Shown: positions 35,701 to 47,875 of the stretch, piece after piece
How positions within the stretch are numbered: position 1 is the stretch's first letter
Layout: every line of letters begins with the position of its first letter
Assembly: GCF_964355755.1 (NCBI RefSeq)
Contig: NC_092670.1
Location: forward strand, 23,931,201-23,995,200
From: Antedon mediterranea
Lineage: Eukaryota; Echinodermata; Crinoidea; Comatulida; Antedonidae
Direction: 5' to 3'
Length of the DNA: 64,000 nucleotides
Made by a program: the position numbers and the translations under genes
Notes under the pieces: generated by a model
Databases searched by the model: none
What the model saw: only the letters and a program-made list of their open reading frames with translations
What the model was told of the DNA's origin: nothing

Positions 35701-38700
35701 TTTTCGAGAAAAGAAAACCAAATTCTCTCGGCCCCAGCCCAGCCTCCCCTCCCCAATCATTCCGATCGACGGCCCCTGACTTGCTTGATAATTGACTTTT
35801 CTATCAATTGTATCCGTTATTTTTGCTGACATTTGTAGCTTACTGAAATTTCGAATAGGTCTATTTTAAGACCTTTCCTTGCAATCAGTCATTAAATCTT
35901 CAAAAAGTACAGTATCGATGTATACAGTGACGTCATAAAGTGTTTAGATTGCGTCTATTTTGATTGACTTCAAGTGCCATCACAGACGCTCAGCCAAGTA
36001 ATCTAGAAGGATAAACTCACTTTTATGTGGTTTAATTTGATATCGATATAACCATAAACATCGTTGTCGTCATCATCATCATTAAAATCAACCGTACCAT
36101 TACCATATGGCCTGTTTCTACTGATCGGGGAGATCCACATTGAAAAAAACTTTGAAATTTGCCAACAGAAACGAGTTCTTTACAATGTTGTCTATAATAT
36201 TACACACACACAGGGGTTGGATCTGTGTATTTTACACCTACATCCTCGAGGTTCAAATGGTGGACCGTCCCTTATCATACACATGGGGTTCGACCGGTGA
36301 ATTTTATACCGCCAATCCAATGGTTATTCGGATTATATATAAATTCGTCAGGATCTCCCGACCATCCTTTCAATAAAGTCTTTAACTGGTAGACGTTTCA
36401 CTCTGAATAAAAAACACTGCCGACAATCATTTGTTTATAATTCAATTCATGTATTTAATAGCAAATTTGTAAGATCTCTTTTTGAAATTTTAAACTGTTT
36501 TGTATGTCAAATTGCATGTAAATCAACCAACAAAATGTCATTTATTGTTGATAGAATGACAATACATATCGTATCAAAAAGAAGGCAGGAGTATGGTTTG
36601 GTTATGCCTATGCCAGGGAAGAAAACATGTTATTTTGATTAAGAGTTCACCTCTTAATACAGTGATATTACGATTAGTGTTTAAGGTTAGGATAGAATAT
36701 AGTTTTTGTTTTAATGGTCTTTCTCTGTGGGGACTCCTGTCTTCATATTGATGATCCGAATATAGTTACCAGTAGAGTTAAAGATTAAGGTCCTTTTTTA
36801 TTTTGCTCGCTCTTCTTTTTATTTTAAATAAGATTTGCAATTATAAAGAAAATGAAAAGAAAGAAAAGTACTAGTAGTTTTTTTAACAACAGATAAATGA
36901 TTTATTGAAAACATACCGACTGCAGTAATTTGTTATTTCTTGTGACTTATTGATATTTGGAAATAATTCGACGAGTAGATAACATAATTTAGCAAAGGCG
37001 TTGTTTAAATTAGGAATGTTATATCGAGCATTGACAAGCTATTGGCATGTTTCTTTGTTGTATGGCATCTCTAAGGAATAGCTCAATAGAATTAGACGTT
37101 TAAATCGATCGGCATAAATCTCTAAATTGTTGCATATATTTTGACTAGGTAGGCCTATTGGTATGGAATAACAGCATATATGGAATAACACAACGCATTT
37201 TATCTATGGCGAGACATCTTCTCAAAATATTAATTACTATTGATATATAAAACCGTAATGTATAATGTTGTACGTATCAGTACTCAGTACTGTATCTTCA
37301 CATTTGACAATTTGCTTAGTATCATCGACAGTTCCGTAATACAGTATCCCTTGCGTATCACATGTGTTGCGGCCGAATCATGTACGTTAGGTATAATTCT
37401 ATAGGCCTAGGTGAAACATATGAAGCCCATACAATTCTACACCATGGTGTCCTACGATACTTTACGGATTTAGATTCCGATTCTGAGAATCGGCAAAATG
37501 ACAGAGTCGCGTAAAAAGATGTTTTTAAATTTCTATGGCACTTTTAACAAAAACAAATATTAAGAGAACAAAAATGAAACCAAGTAAACAAGCAATTAGG
37601 CCTGTCATACACACTGACATCGGCCATTCACTTGGTCACCTCACCTCCTAGGTAGATCTTATGTGGACTTTTAAAACGTAAGCAGGGTGACTTACCGATG
37701 GTAAGGAGCAATTCATTACAGAATTGCGGCGGTATGAGAACGGAAAAAGAACTGCCACCAGTCTTAGTTTTCGGTTTTTATTTAATTATAAATAACAATG
37801 TATCTTATCCAGACAAATATGCCTCAACTACTTTGAAAAATAGAGTACTACGGTATCATGCACTATATTTGTTTGATTATTTCCATTTTCACTAGGTCTA
37901 TTTAGTATGTGGCGTATTGAATATTAGTGTCCTGTGAGTGTACCTTGCGAGGAGTCACAGTTATGCATGTTTTCTCTATTATACTCTCTAATTGCCTATG
38001 TCATCCTAATGATTTTCTAGAGTAAAACTATCAATCTCGTTATTGTAGTTCTCGTCTTGACACATTGTATTAAAACCTGATCACAAAATTGCTTTTGGCT
38101 AGAAAGCTTATAGCAATCACTTAATGTATGTAATAAAAACAATTTAAAATTATCAGTGTAATGTGTCATATAAACTGAATAAATCATAACATTAAGAAAA
38201 AAAGTCGTTGTTATTTGAGCTAATGCGAGGCATATTATTATAACGCGGTGATTGGAATAATACTATTACGAGTATCGGTTTGTTATGATTGCATCGTAGC
38301 CTTAATGGTTAAATCTTTATTAGTGAATCTTGACAAACATTATTTCAGCCCAATCATCATTACAGTTCCTTAAGCCAGTCTGATGGTCATTTGAAATTCA
38401 AGAGTAGCCAACGATTTTATGTCATCTTATATTAAAATGATATCAAAAGCTTTTATCTAGTTACATGTATTACTGTGTGACGTTGCCAGTAGGTTTCTAA
38501 AGTAGGCAAAATAATAAGTTTGTTGCTTGTGAGTTATGATGTTCGTCAGAAAACCTTTGAATGATAGTTATGACGAAAATGCACGATAGGTGTTTTGGTT
38601 ACCTACTCTGCAATTAACCAACATTGAATAAACAAAGTATGATATTTGTAATGCTTTCAAACATCTTCCTTTTAATGAATAACAGTATTATACCTGGTTT

Positions 38701-41700
38701 GACATTTGTCAGTCAAATGAGAAATTAATTACGTCAATAATGGAGTGTTAGCTAAACGTCATAAATTACGTCAGAGATGGTTTCTGCAGAGAGCAGAAAA
38801 ATAAGATACCAAAAAACTTATCAATTTGGTAAGAATTAAAGAGAACAGTAGGGCCTAAGTCTAGGCATATTTTTCACGATAAGCAAAATCACCATGACAA
38901 ACAGAGATAATACATTTATAAAGAAAAAGTTAACAGTTTCCTTTTATCTTTAATATAAGGATATTTTATGAAGGTTACACAATTTACACGATAATTTTAA
39001 TATTAACAAGTAAAATAAAAGATTCATACGGTACCTACTTTGAACCAAAGACGCATTGTATTGGATTAGAAAATGCAATTGAGATATTCCACTTTCCAAA
39101 GTCTGTATCCCGAAACAAATCCAAATTGATCCATGTGATTTTGTTCTTTGTGTTTACCTTTGTTAATCACCTGAATTTATGCACTTGTTTCTACCTCCAT
39201 TAGGAAATAACTAAAAAATATGAGACCTACATTTTGAATCCAAAGATTAGTAATAAGCCGATTGGAGAGCAACTGCTGGGAAGATGAATTTCTTACTCTT
39301 GAATCAAAATTCCATAATAAATAATTTTTGTAGGTTTTAGTATAAGACTGTGTTCATTTAAAACATGTTCATTACTTACCGTCGATAAGATATAAACTAT
39401 ATCTTTAATCCGTCACCTAGAAAAAGAAGTCTTTGTGGGTTTTATTGAGATTTTAACCAGCCTATTAGTGGAGATGATTCGCTGTTGGTCTGGAATGAAA
39501 TAAAGAAGAAAGAATTAAATAAAAATTAAAATATCTTTCTATTGACCTGTACTTCATACTTTTTTATTTACGTGTTATATGCTTTTATCGTAATTTATAT
39601 TTTGCGAAATTTCTAACAAATACAATACACCTGATTATATATTGAATATTCGAGATGATTTCCCGAATGATCGTTAAATCAAGTAGAAATTATATTTCCT
39701 CCGTGGTCAAATCAAGGCGATAAGGGTTTTGTCTAATCTGTCATCAATTTATAGAAGCACTGATAAGAAAGTTTAAAGTTTATCTGGTAATGACATAATA
39801 TAGAATGAACCTGGCATGATTAAACTTCGACTTTAATTACGCGGTGATTGCCAGTGTGATTTCGTAATTTTGTTTTGAGATTAAATTAATGTATTTTTAT
39901 GAAAATCTAATCTTTTTTTTGTTGACCAAAGTCGTTTAATGTGATTTTCAATTCAATACATTTCACATATAATAATAAAATACACTTTGCACTACTATAT
40001 TAAACGTTATAAACGATCCATATGATAACCGTAGTAAAAATTAATTTTTAAATATAAAAAATCAAATATTTAAATATTTAACTGTTTATAACAAAGTACG
40101 ATAATGTATTACATCTTTTGACTAAGAATAATAATAATTAATATTATTATTATAAATCACAAAAAGCAACTACTAATAAAATGTTATATTTTACAAAAGG
40201 CAATCAATAGTGTCAATGCCTTTTGTATCTTGGAATTCTTTGAACGTAAGGTTTGTAGGACAGGAAGGCAAACTAATCCTTACCTATCACTTGTGTTAAA
40301 ACGTTGAAAAAAAGCACGATTAAATACATCAACGTTGCCAGCGTTAATGGACACTAAAAACGGATATTGTTGGAAAGGTGTCTTCGTAAATGTATTGTTA
40401 TTCACTATAGAAAGGTGATTGAATGCTAGGTGAATGTTTCAAGAAATTTTACTAACTTTCATATATTCTCCCATACACGTCTTATATTTCACACATTTCC
40501 AATTCCTTGTGCTGTAACCAACTATTGTTAGAAATGTGTACAGGTATTGGTAAATTATAAGAAAGTATAAGGTAAGTATTCATATAAAGTTTATTGAAGT
40601 GAAGGAATGTTGATGACGAAGGAAATCAGATGTCTACCGAGTTTCTTCTCCCATACACGTCTTTATTAAGCACATTTCCAAATTCCATTTCCGCAATCAA
40701 TATTAATCTATTTCTGATACATACTTTCTATCATTTATTAGGCATGTTTTGTTAAGGGCTACCTTCAAAATTAATGCAACCACTGCTCAGTTATTTCTGT
40801 ACCAATAAAATCATAAAATCTATAATACGTTCTGTCAGGTTTAGTATAAATTATAGCGGTGAGTTATATAACTGAAGTAATTATGTAAAATATTTATTTT
40901 AAAATTATCACTTAAAAGTCAGCAGTCGAGGTTCACATCTTAAATCTTTGGAGCAAGCTTCCGCTGAGACATTTAATGATATATTCATTATCTAATGACT
41001 GTACATTCAAGATTTGCCTTTCAATAACGTCAATAACAACCAAATGAAATTGTTTGTGACGTTAAGCCGTTGATCCTTTGTATACAACGACGTGCAGGTA
41101 CGGGCGCAGCGAGTTGCAGACTTGCCAGGTGTATGCCTAACCTGTACTTCCTATTTCATCCACTCTGTCTGCGTTTAAATGGCAGTTGAATATGATTCAT
41201 TACTTTTATTAAGCAGTAATTTTAATGTTATATCATTTTCATAAGTTGAGTATGTAAAGGAAATGGTTTTGTAATCTGCATCTGACAGAAAGAGGATTTG
41301 AAAAATATTATATGAAGTTATTTAATACAGGTGGGTATACAGCACATCTCGGTGGATCTCGATACTAGCAGATCTTGTAGAGTATAGTAATGCCCATTAG
41401 GCCTAGTATCTTGTAAATATTTATACTATTGCCATCCACCAAATAATCGTAACGTAACAAATAAAATGAAAATAAAATGAATTACAGGTTCTGGGTTGTA
41501 GAATACTGACGACAAAGACATACGCAAATAACATACGATAATAATAAGCTGAGAAATATTAAAATCTCGTATCTCGGTAGACATCTGATTTCCTTCAAGA
41601 TTCATTGTATTTTTTCCTCTGAACTTTTTTTTAATACTATATCGATTTTTTAACAATCCACACACCAACGAATTAATAATCCTTTAAATCACGTAAAATT

Positions 41701-41979
41701 AACTTACCGACTGTACTATTTAGAAATTCTGCAATTAATACATTGTATTTCATAGTCATATCGATCGGCTGTCGTCGCACCAGCATTGCTTTATAATGAA
41801 TAGAATGAAAGGTCATTATTGGAAGCCATGTTCTATAGTTCCTTCGGCATTATTGATAAGTCTCGTTTCTAAACACGTATAAATCAGGTGTTTTAATGTA
41901 AATTTAATATCAATGTTAACAATGATTATAATGTATAGTCTCACGTGTTAGTACAGTCACATATGTAAGGAAAACTAGC
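32796..41979. other. Long gene-poor stretch (about 9.2 kb)
   Basis: I see no gene, no reverse transcriptase and no tRNA here. It contains nine TAGGCCTA octamers, two of them only ten bases apart at 33590 and 33600. A short spaced direct repeat (CTCCCATACACGTCTT at about 40466 and 40648) is also present. Conserved non-coding elements may exist but cannot be recognised without comparison to other genomes. Confidence 0.45.
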
Positions 41980-42475
41980 TCCAGCTCGATATTTGTGCCA
42001 AAATAGATTTTATTGGCTAACTTTGTTATTCTTGAGTTGCTGAATTAAAAAAAGTTAGCTGCCATTTTTTTCGACCACTCCTTCAGCCGCCATTTTGTAT
42101 TTCAAAATGGCCGACATTTCACACTAAACTTTGTCATCCATGGTATCATCGGAAAGGGAATGTAATACTGATTATTTTATCCCATTACATCTATATCATA
42201 AAATGCATAGTTACATAGTTATTTAACAATAAAACAAGTCACGTGACAAATAAAGGTTAAAAGGTCAACATTTTAATTTTCTCAAATATTTTACTGTTTG
42301 GTATCGTAGGATAGCTTTTTTTTATTCTGAATACATTTTTACTAATATCTATTCGGTTTTCCTTTGTTTATTGTCATAATTTTCCAATTATGTAAATAAA
42401 CTGTTTTTAAATGTACAATAAAAAAGGTCTCCTTAGTATTAAGATAAATACGGTTTTTCTTAATTTATCTGGTTA
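41980..42475. repeat. Left arm of a long inverted repeat
   Basis: It starts TCCAGCTCGATATTTGTGCC and ends near CGGTTTTTCT. Its reverse complement is found at 44190-44836 with high but imperfect similarity, including the CAAAATGG/CCATTTTG palindromic part. The two arms enclose about 1.7 kb without a transposase frame. They could be the TIRs of one large element or two opposite insertions of one repeat. Confidence 0.8.
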
Positions 42476-44189
42476 TAATAACAATTTCAGTGTGTGAAAA
42501 TACTTTAGTATAAGTTTAGTTTAACTATCAAGATCCTCGATATGCCCGGTTTTCGCATTGCAAGTAAAAAACAAGATCAAACAACCATTGCTTTGCAGGT
42601 AAATTAGTTGCAACGCAAACATGATCTCGGAGGTAAAGTAATTGATTTTAGTACCTTTATTTGAGCAAGTTCATACAACTACTACGGCAGAAACGTAACT
42701 TTGGAAAGTAATTTAGATTTCTCTTAATTCTGCTAGTTAATGTAGTTTTATTTATAACTATATCCAGTGCAGTGGCGTCTATGTTGTTTTTTTTTCAAAC
42801 ATGGTGTTCTGCCAATAGCATGGTTGCATGTTGTAAGCCTAGGGCCTATATATATAAAGTAAATCGATAAAAAAGTTGTTGCTTATTTAAATTAATTTAT
42901 GTACACATTCTTATATTATATGTATTGGATATCTGTGTGACCATAAAGGCAGGATAGAAAATAGCTCATCTATACTGTGTATAAGTAGTCGAATAATCTT
43001 CCACCGTTTCAGATGATAACATAATTATTGAATATACAATTAAATCGATGGCATATGCTCATACTCATAAGAATACAAATACTAATAACAAACGGATACA
43101 ATGGGATCATGCCCAAGAACAATAAAATAATGATAATTCAAAACGCATCGATGACTGAAAAGCCGATTCCATCCCCTACCGGTGTGTGGTCGCACTTCAC
43201 TCTTTAAAAAAACCCCACTGCATTTTTAATAAATAGAACTTAGACATGCAGTAAAAGTAACAAAATTAAAATACAAATTTATAAAAGGGAATTCAATAAC
43301 ATAAATCGTTATATACGGTACATATTTATAAAGTGTCTGTAGTTAAAAGATTTCGTTTTTCTCAAACTAATTTGAATATTATTGCTAGAAAGTGGATATT
43401 GTTTCCCTTTTTTCCGATAAGTTCTTAGTATAGTATAGTTTGATTAATTATTCTATGTGACTTTTGATAATAACAACGTATAGTTAGGATTTATATTGCA
43501 ATAATCACAAACCATACGTAAAAATCAAAGGGAATTTTTTGGACGTTAAAAATACCGTAATTCGTTTCTTTACAATATCGATTGGTAGTTTGTAAAGGTA
43601 GTAAAGGCAGCAGTAGGACACTTACTTTTCTTTATTACATGTAAACTTTATTTGAGGAAAACTAATTGATCTTAAATTTTTTTTTCATTCTTAAGATTTT
43701 TTCACATATAATAATATCAAATGCAAATATTCTGTTTGCTGCACTTCATCTGACGTTCAAAGAGAAAGGGAAAGACATGCCAATTAACATTGGCATTGTG
43801 CACAGATGGCTTTATATTGTGTGGTACCCGCTTTGACAAAAATACAAATGATTTTGAACGCTACGCAAATGATACCGTGAACCGTAGCATTTTTTTTCTT
43901 TTTACCAAAAGCAGAAATGTAAACTACTAAAAATAAAATAGATTCAGAATTTAAAAAGCTATCCAACGAAACAAAGCAAAGATGTGCTTTGACAACAGTT
44001 TATTTCACCTTTGTTCACGGACTAAAGTTATTTTGATTTTAAATTAAATAACTCGGAAACTTGACATTGAAGTTGAGTGTAATTCAGTACCGTACGGTAC
44101 TTATTTAGTATTTGGATATAATATAAAACATATAAATGGACAATGAGAAAGTCGAAAGAAAATCAAACAAACATTTGATTGAATTGTAA
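42476..44189. other. Sequence between the inverted arms; no gene seen
   Basis: AT-rich, with only one short minus-strand frame (43784-43966) that has no recognisable features. Nothing suggests a transposase. Confidence 0.5.
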
Positions 44190-44836
44190 AACCAATAAGA
44201 AAAACCGTATTTATCTTAATATGAAGGAGACTACTTTTTTCATTGTTAAAATGAGTATAGCAAGGCATTTAATGAATAGGCAAACTGCCTTAAAATGTGA
44301 CATGTTTCGAGAAACTATTCTCATCATCAGAAGAACAGAGAACAACGCCTAAAGTACTTATATACCAATAGAATAGGTTGTATGTAAATAAATAAAACAA
44401 GGCAAATTTAAAAACAATTTATTTACATAATTGGAAAATTATGACAATAAACAAAGTAAAATAGAATAGATATTAGTAAACCTGTATTCAAAATAAAAAG
44501 ATCTATCCAACGATACCAAACAGTACAGTATTTTGGTGAAATTGCATTTTAACCTTTTGACCTTTATTGGTCACGTGATTTGTTTAATTTCGCAATTACT
44601 ATGTAACTATGCGTTTATTGATATAGGTGTAATGGAATAAAATAATCAATATTACATTCCCTTTCCAATGATACCATGGATGACCAACTTTAGGGTGGAA
44701 CATCGGCCATTTTGAAATACAAAATGGCGGCTAAAGGAGTGGTCGAAAAAAATGGCACCTAACTTTTTTGGATTCAGCATCTCAAGAATAACAAAGTTAG
44801 CTAAAAAATCTATTTTGGCACAAATATCGAGCTGGA
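44190..44836. repeat. Right arm of a long inverted repeat, with an extra ~170-bp segment
   Basis: It is the reverse complement of 41980-42475, ending GGCACAAATATCGAGCTGGA at 44836. Relative to the left arm it contains about 170 extra bases (about 44245-44415), either an insertion here or a deletion on the left. The LINE at 44837 begins directly after this arm. Confidence 0.8.
44300..44331 (-). ncRNA. Hammerhead-ribozyme-like core motif (possible Penelope-type remnant)
   Basis: On the minus strand CTGATGA (44330-44324) is followed by one extra base. A GAGAA/TTCTC stem comes next, then GAAAC and ATGTC. The order CUGANGA, stem II, GAAA is the hammerhead core, and such motifs are known from Penelope-like retroelements. 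An unpaired base before stem II and the lack of an obvious stem I/III closure make activity doubtful. No Penelope reverse transcriptase was found nearby. Confidence 0.35.
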
Positions 44837-46935
44837 AGACTTAATAGCCCGTACTATGTAGTTAATTAGTATCTTTGCCGGCTATAGTTATTACTGGGAT
44901 TGACTGGGATGATATGGTTCATGAGGACGACAGTTCTGAATATTTAGCTGCCAAATTTGAAAGTGTGCTTAAGGAAACCTACGAAAAGTCTTTTCCTTCA
45001 GTAGTTATTCGTGTCAGAGACAATGATAAACCTTGGTTTAATCAAAGTATTAAAAAAATGATTGAGAAAAGACATCGTGCTTATCGAAAGGGTAACCAAT
45101 CAAGATACCGTCATTTTAGAAGGCTTGTTCGTTCTGAAGTAAGATTGGCAAAATCAAACTTCTATAAAGAATCTATATCTTCTCTTAGGAAAATTGAGCC
45201 CCAGAAGTGGCACAAGAAAGTGCAGAGGATTGCTGGAAAATCAAAACCGCAATCTGCACTTCTTGAACCTGGTGGTGACCCTGATGTTGTTGTAAATGTT
45301 GTCAACAAACATTTTGCTAGGATTTGTTCTTTTTTACCTGCATTAGATTTGCGAAATTTACCTGCCTTTCTTCCGTCTGTTAAGCCCCCTGTTATTTTTC
45401 CTGGGCAAGTTTTTAAAATATTAAAGGGCATTAATGTGAATAAATCAAGGCATCCTCGTGATATACCTCTCCGATTAATTAAGGAATTTGCCTTAGAACT
45501 TGCCCAACCTCTCGCTAAAATATTGAATTGTTGCCTCAAGAATAATAATTTCCCATCTATCTGGAAGAATGCCATCATTACTCCTGTACCCAAAAAGCCA
45601 AAGGCTTCTACACCTAATGAACATAGGCCTATATCCATCACGCCTGTTTTTGGTAGAATTTTTGAGAGCTTCCTTTCTGATTGGATAGCTACTGATTTCA
45701 GACCTCGTATGGATTCCCAACAGTTTGGAAATGCGAAGGGTTCATCACCGACTCATTACCTTGTTCAACTCTGTAATAGGCTTCTGTCAGGATTAGATAG
45801 CTCAGGAATGTATGGTACTATTTGTGCCATAGACTTTAGTAAAGCCTTTGACCGGGTCAACCATTCAATTCTGATTGACAAATTAATTGGTCTTAATATC
45901 ATGCCCTCTCTCATTCCAACGGTGTGTAGCTTCCTCTCGCAAAGAAATCAGTGTGTGCGGTTGGGCGGTTCAGTCTCAGCGCCAGAACCAATTTCGTGCG
46001 GAGTGCCTCAGGGTACTAAATTAGGCCCAATCCTATTTACTATCATGGTTAATAATTTGCTCAACAACTGAAGATGAAGATAGTTCGATTCAAAGCAACC
46101 TTGATGCTCTTTCCAGTTGGTGTGTGGAGAATGATGCAACACCAAATCCTGTAAAGTTTCAAGTGATGCGTGTTCATTTTTTGCGTAATGTTCCCCAATT
46201 TGAGCCGTTACAAATGGATGGTGTTATACTCGAAGAATCCCAGAGTGTGAAACTTCTTGGAGTGCATCTGCAAAGTGACCTCAAGTGGGACAAGCAGATT
46301 AAAGAAGTCGTTTCCAGGGCATCACGTCGTCTATATATGCTATACATTCTGAAGCGTTTTGGAGCCCCAAAGGATGATCTGGTTTTCACTTTTATAACAT
46401 ACATTCGTCCTTTACTTGAGTATGCCAGTCCTCTTTGGCATAGCTCGATCACCAATAAACAGAGTGATCAACTTGAATTCATCCAAAAGCGTGTTGTAAA
46501 ACTTATTATTGGATATCAAAACTATGTTAGTTACGCAAAATCACTTGAAACCCTCAAGTTAAAGACATTGCAGCATAGACGTCAGGTTCTTCTTCATAAC
46601 TTTGGAAAGTTTGGAATTTTGTGGAATTTTTATTGTACTTTTAGTTTAATGAATTTTAAATATATTTTATTGGTGTATAAAAATAATGTGATTATTAATA
46701 TTAGTCTCTATTTTTTAAAATTGTAAATATTTAAGAATGTGTGCATTTTTTATAATTTTAAGTTTAACGAATTATACAGTAATTATTACTGTTTCATAGG
46801 CTTTAATGTGTTTTTTCTTCGTTTAACTTTGTTTATGTGAATTATCATTTTCATATGTAAGCTCTTCATTTCAACTATGAGTTGTATTTTGAGTTTTTTT
46901 ATACCGATTAAATAAAAAATAAATAAAAAATACAA
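44837..46935 (+). mobile_element. 5'-truncated CR1/Jockey-type LINE
   Basis: The element lacks the endonuclease part and begins within the linker before the reverse transcriptase, immediately after the inverted-repeat arm. It ends in an A-rich AAATAAAA-type tail near 46930. The coding remnant is described separately. No clear target-site duplication was seen. Confidence 0.8.
44866..46726 (+). pseudogene. LINE reverse transcriptase remnant lacking the YxDD box
   Basis: The open part runs to 46071 and a shifted frame continues at about 46080-46726. No ATG opens it; the first similar residues follow an in-frame stop at 44863-44865, which fits 5' truncation. Visible blocks are P-R-D-I-P-L-R-L-I, V-P-K-K-P-K then N-E-H-R-P-I-S-I-T, the palm A-I-D-F-S-K-A-F-D-R-V-N-H, and G-V-P-Q-G-T-K-L-G-P. 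After M-V-N-N-L-L the sequence jumps to E-D-S-S-I-Q-S-N-L-D. The segment that should carry the catalytic Y-V-D-D is missing, with a frame change at the junction. The C-terminal region (L-L-G-V-H-L-Q-S-D-L-K-W, Y-I-R-P-L-L-E-Y-A) is typical of this group. Confidence 0.85.
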
Positions 46936-47227
46936 CGACTTCCGTGATATAATGTAACTTTGAGTGGGCTTAATTATCTGTTTAATCATAGAGATATTAT
47001 AGTTCACTCTATGGTTTAATTTAAAGAGGCCGACTGCATTTCAGTTGCCGTTACTCATTATATTACGACATTCTCGCGCGCTGTGTTATGTTTTTACGTA
47101 CGTATAAGCTGTATTATAGTAGCTCTAGCATTTAGTAATAATAAAAATGTTAGCTTGACTCTCATATAGTATTCTTGTTCAAATCCGTATCTGATGGCAT
47201 AGAAAAAGGGAAAAGTTCTTTTTTTTT
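46936..47227. other. Short intergenic stretch; nothing seen
   Basis: AT-rich sequence after the LINE tail with no recognisable feature. Confidence 0.5.
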
Positions 47228-47548
47228 TAAATCCTGTATTACTTTTAGTACATAGTTTATTTCAAGTTTCCTTGTACTGTAAATAGACCTATTGTTAAAT
47301 CTTTTTTTTTAAACTTTTATTTTACTTACTCTTTTATGAACCCACCTTCATTCAAGAAGTGTGACATTGTTTCAAAAGTATTAATTTTGTTAATGCTATT
47401 TTTTTTATATCTTGTACATAATTTAGTTTAAGTTTCCTTGTACTGTAAATAGGCCTATTGTTAAATCATGTTTTTTTCTCTAAGTTTTGTTTTACTTACT
47501 CTGGACGCACTCATTCAAAGAAGTGTGCCACTGTTTCAAAAGTGTAGC
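47228..47548. repeat. Diverged tandem duplication, period about 166 bp
   Basis: AAGTTTCCTTGTACTGTAAA at 47264 recurs at 47430. The following motifs CCTATTGTTAAATC, TTTTACTTACTC and CACT/CATTGTTTCAAAAGT appear in the same order in both copies. Confidence 0.8.
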
Positions 47549-47603
47549 TCCCAAATACATTATTATTGTTATTACTACATATACATAATAGTAATACACT
47601 TTG

Positions 47604-47875
47604 ACCAAAAATTGGATCTAAACAAAATTTATTTACTTGCAAAAACTGTAATTTAAAGCAAAAAATAGTCAAATTGGCAGCCAGACAGTCAATGGATTAT
47701 GTTGAATTTAACCATTTATTTTGTTATTTTATAAGTGAAAACATTTTTTTTTTCTTTTTTTTTCTACAGAAGTGATTAACTTTATTAAAACTACAAAATA
47801 ACCTATTCAAAGTCTGGTTTAATTAATCTTCATTTTTCATGTTTTTATGCGACAATACACCTTTAAACAGCACAT
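47604..47875 (+). repeat. Copy of the dispersed ~270-bp repeat
   Basis: It starts ACCAAAAATTGGATCTAAAC and ends TTCATTTTTCATGTTTTTAT followed by GACAATACACCTTTAA. It is closely similar to 54908-55177, to the inverted copy at 28075-28313 and, in part, to 11315-11395. No open frame and no clear inverted ends were seen, so the class is unknown. Confidence 0.8.

Noticed and set aside
45162-45720. Minus-strand open frames of 159 and 75 codons in the second LINE
   Set aside because: Antisense shadows of the reverse transcriptase region.
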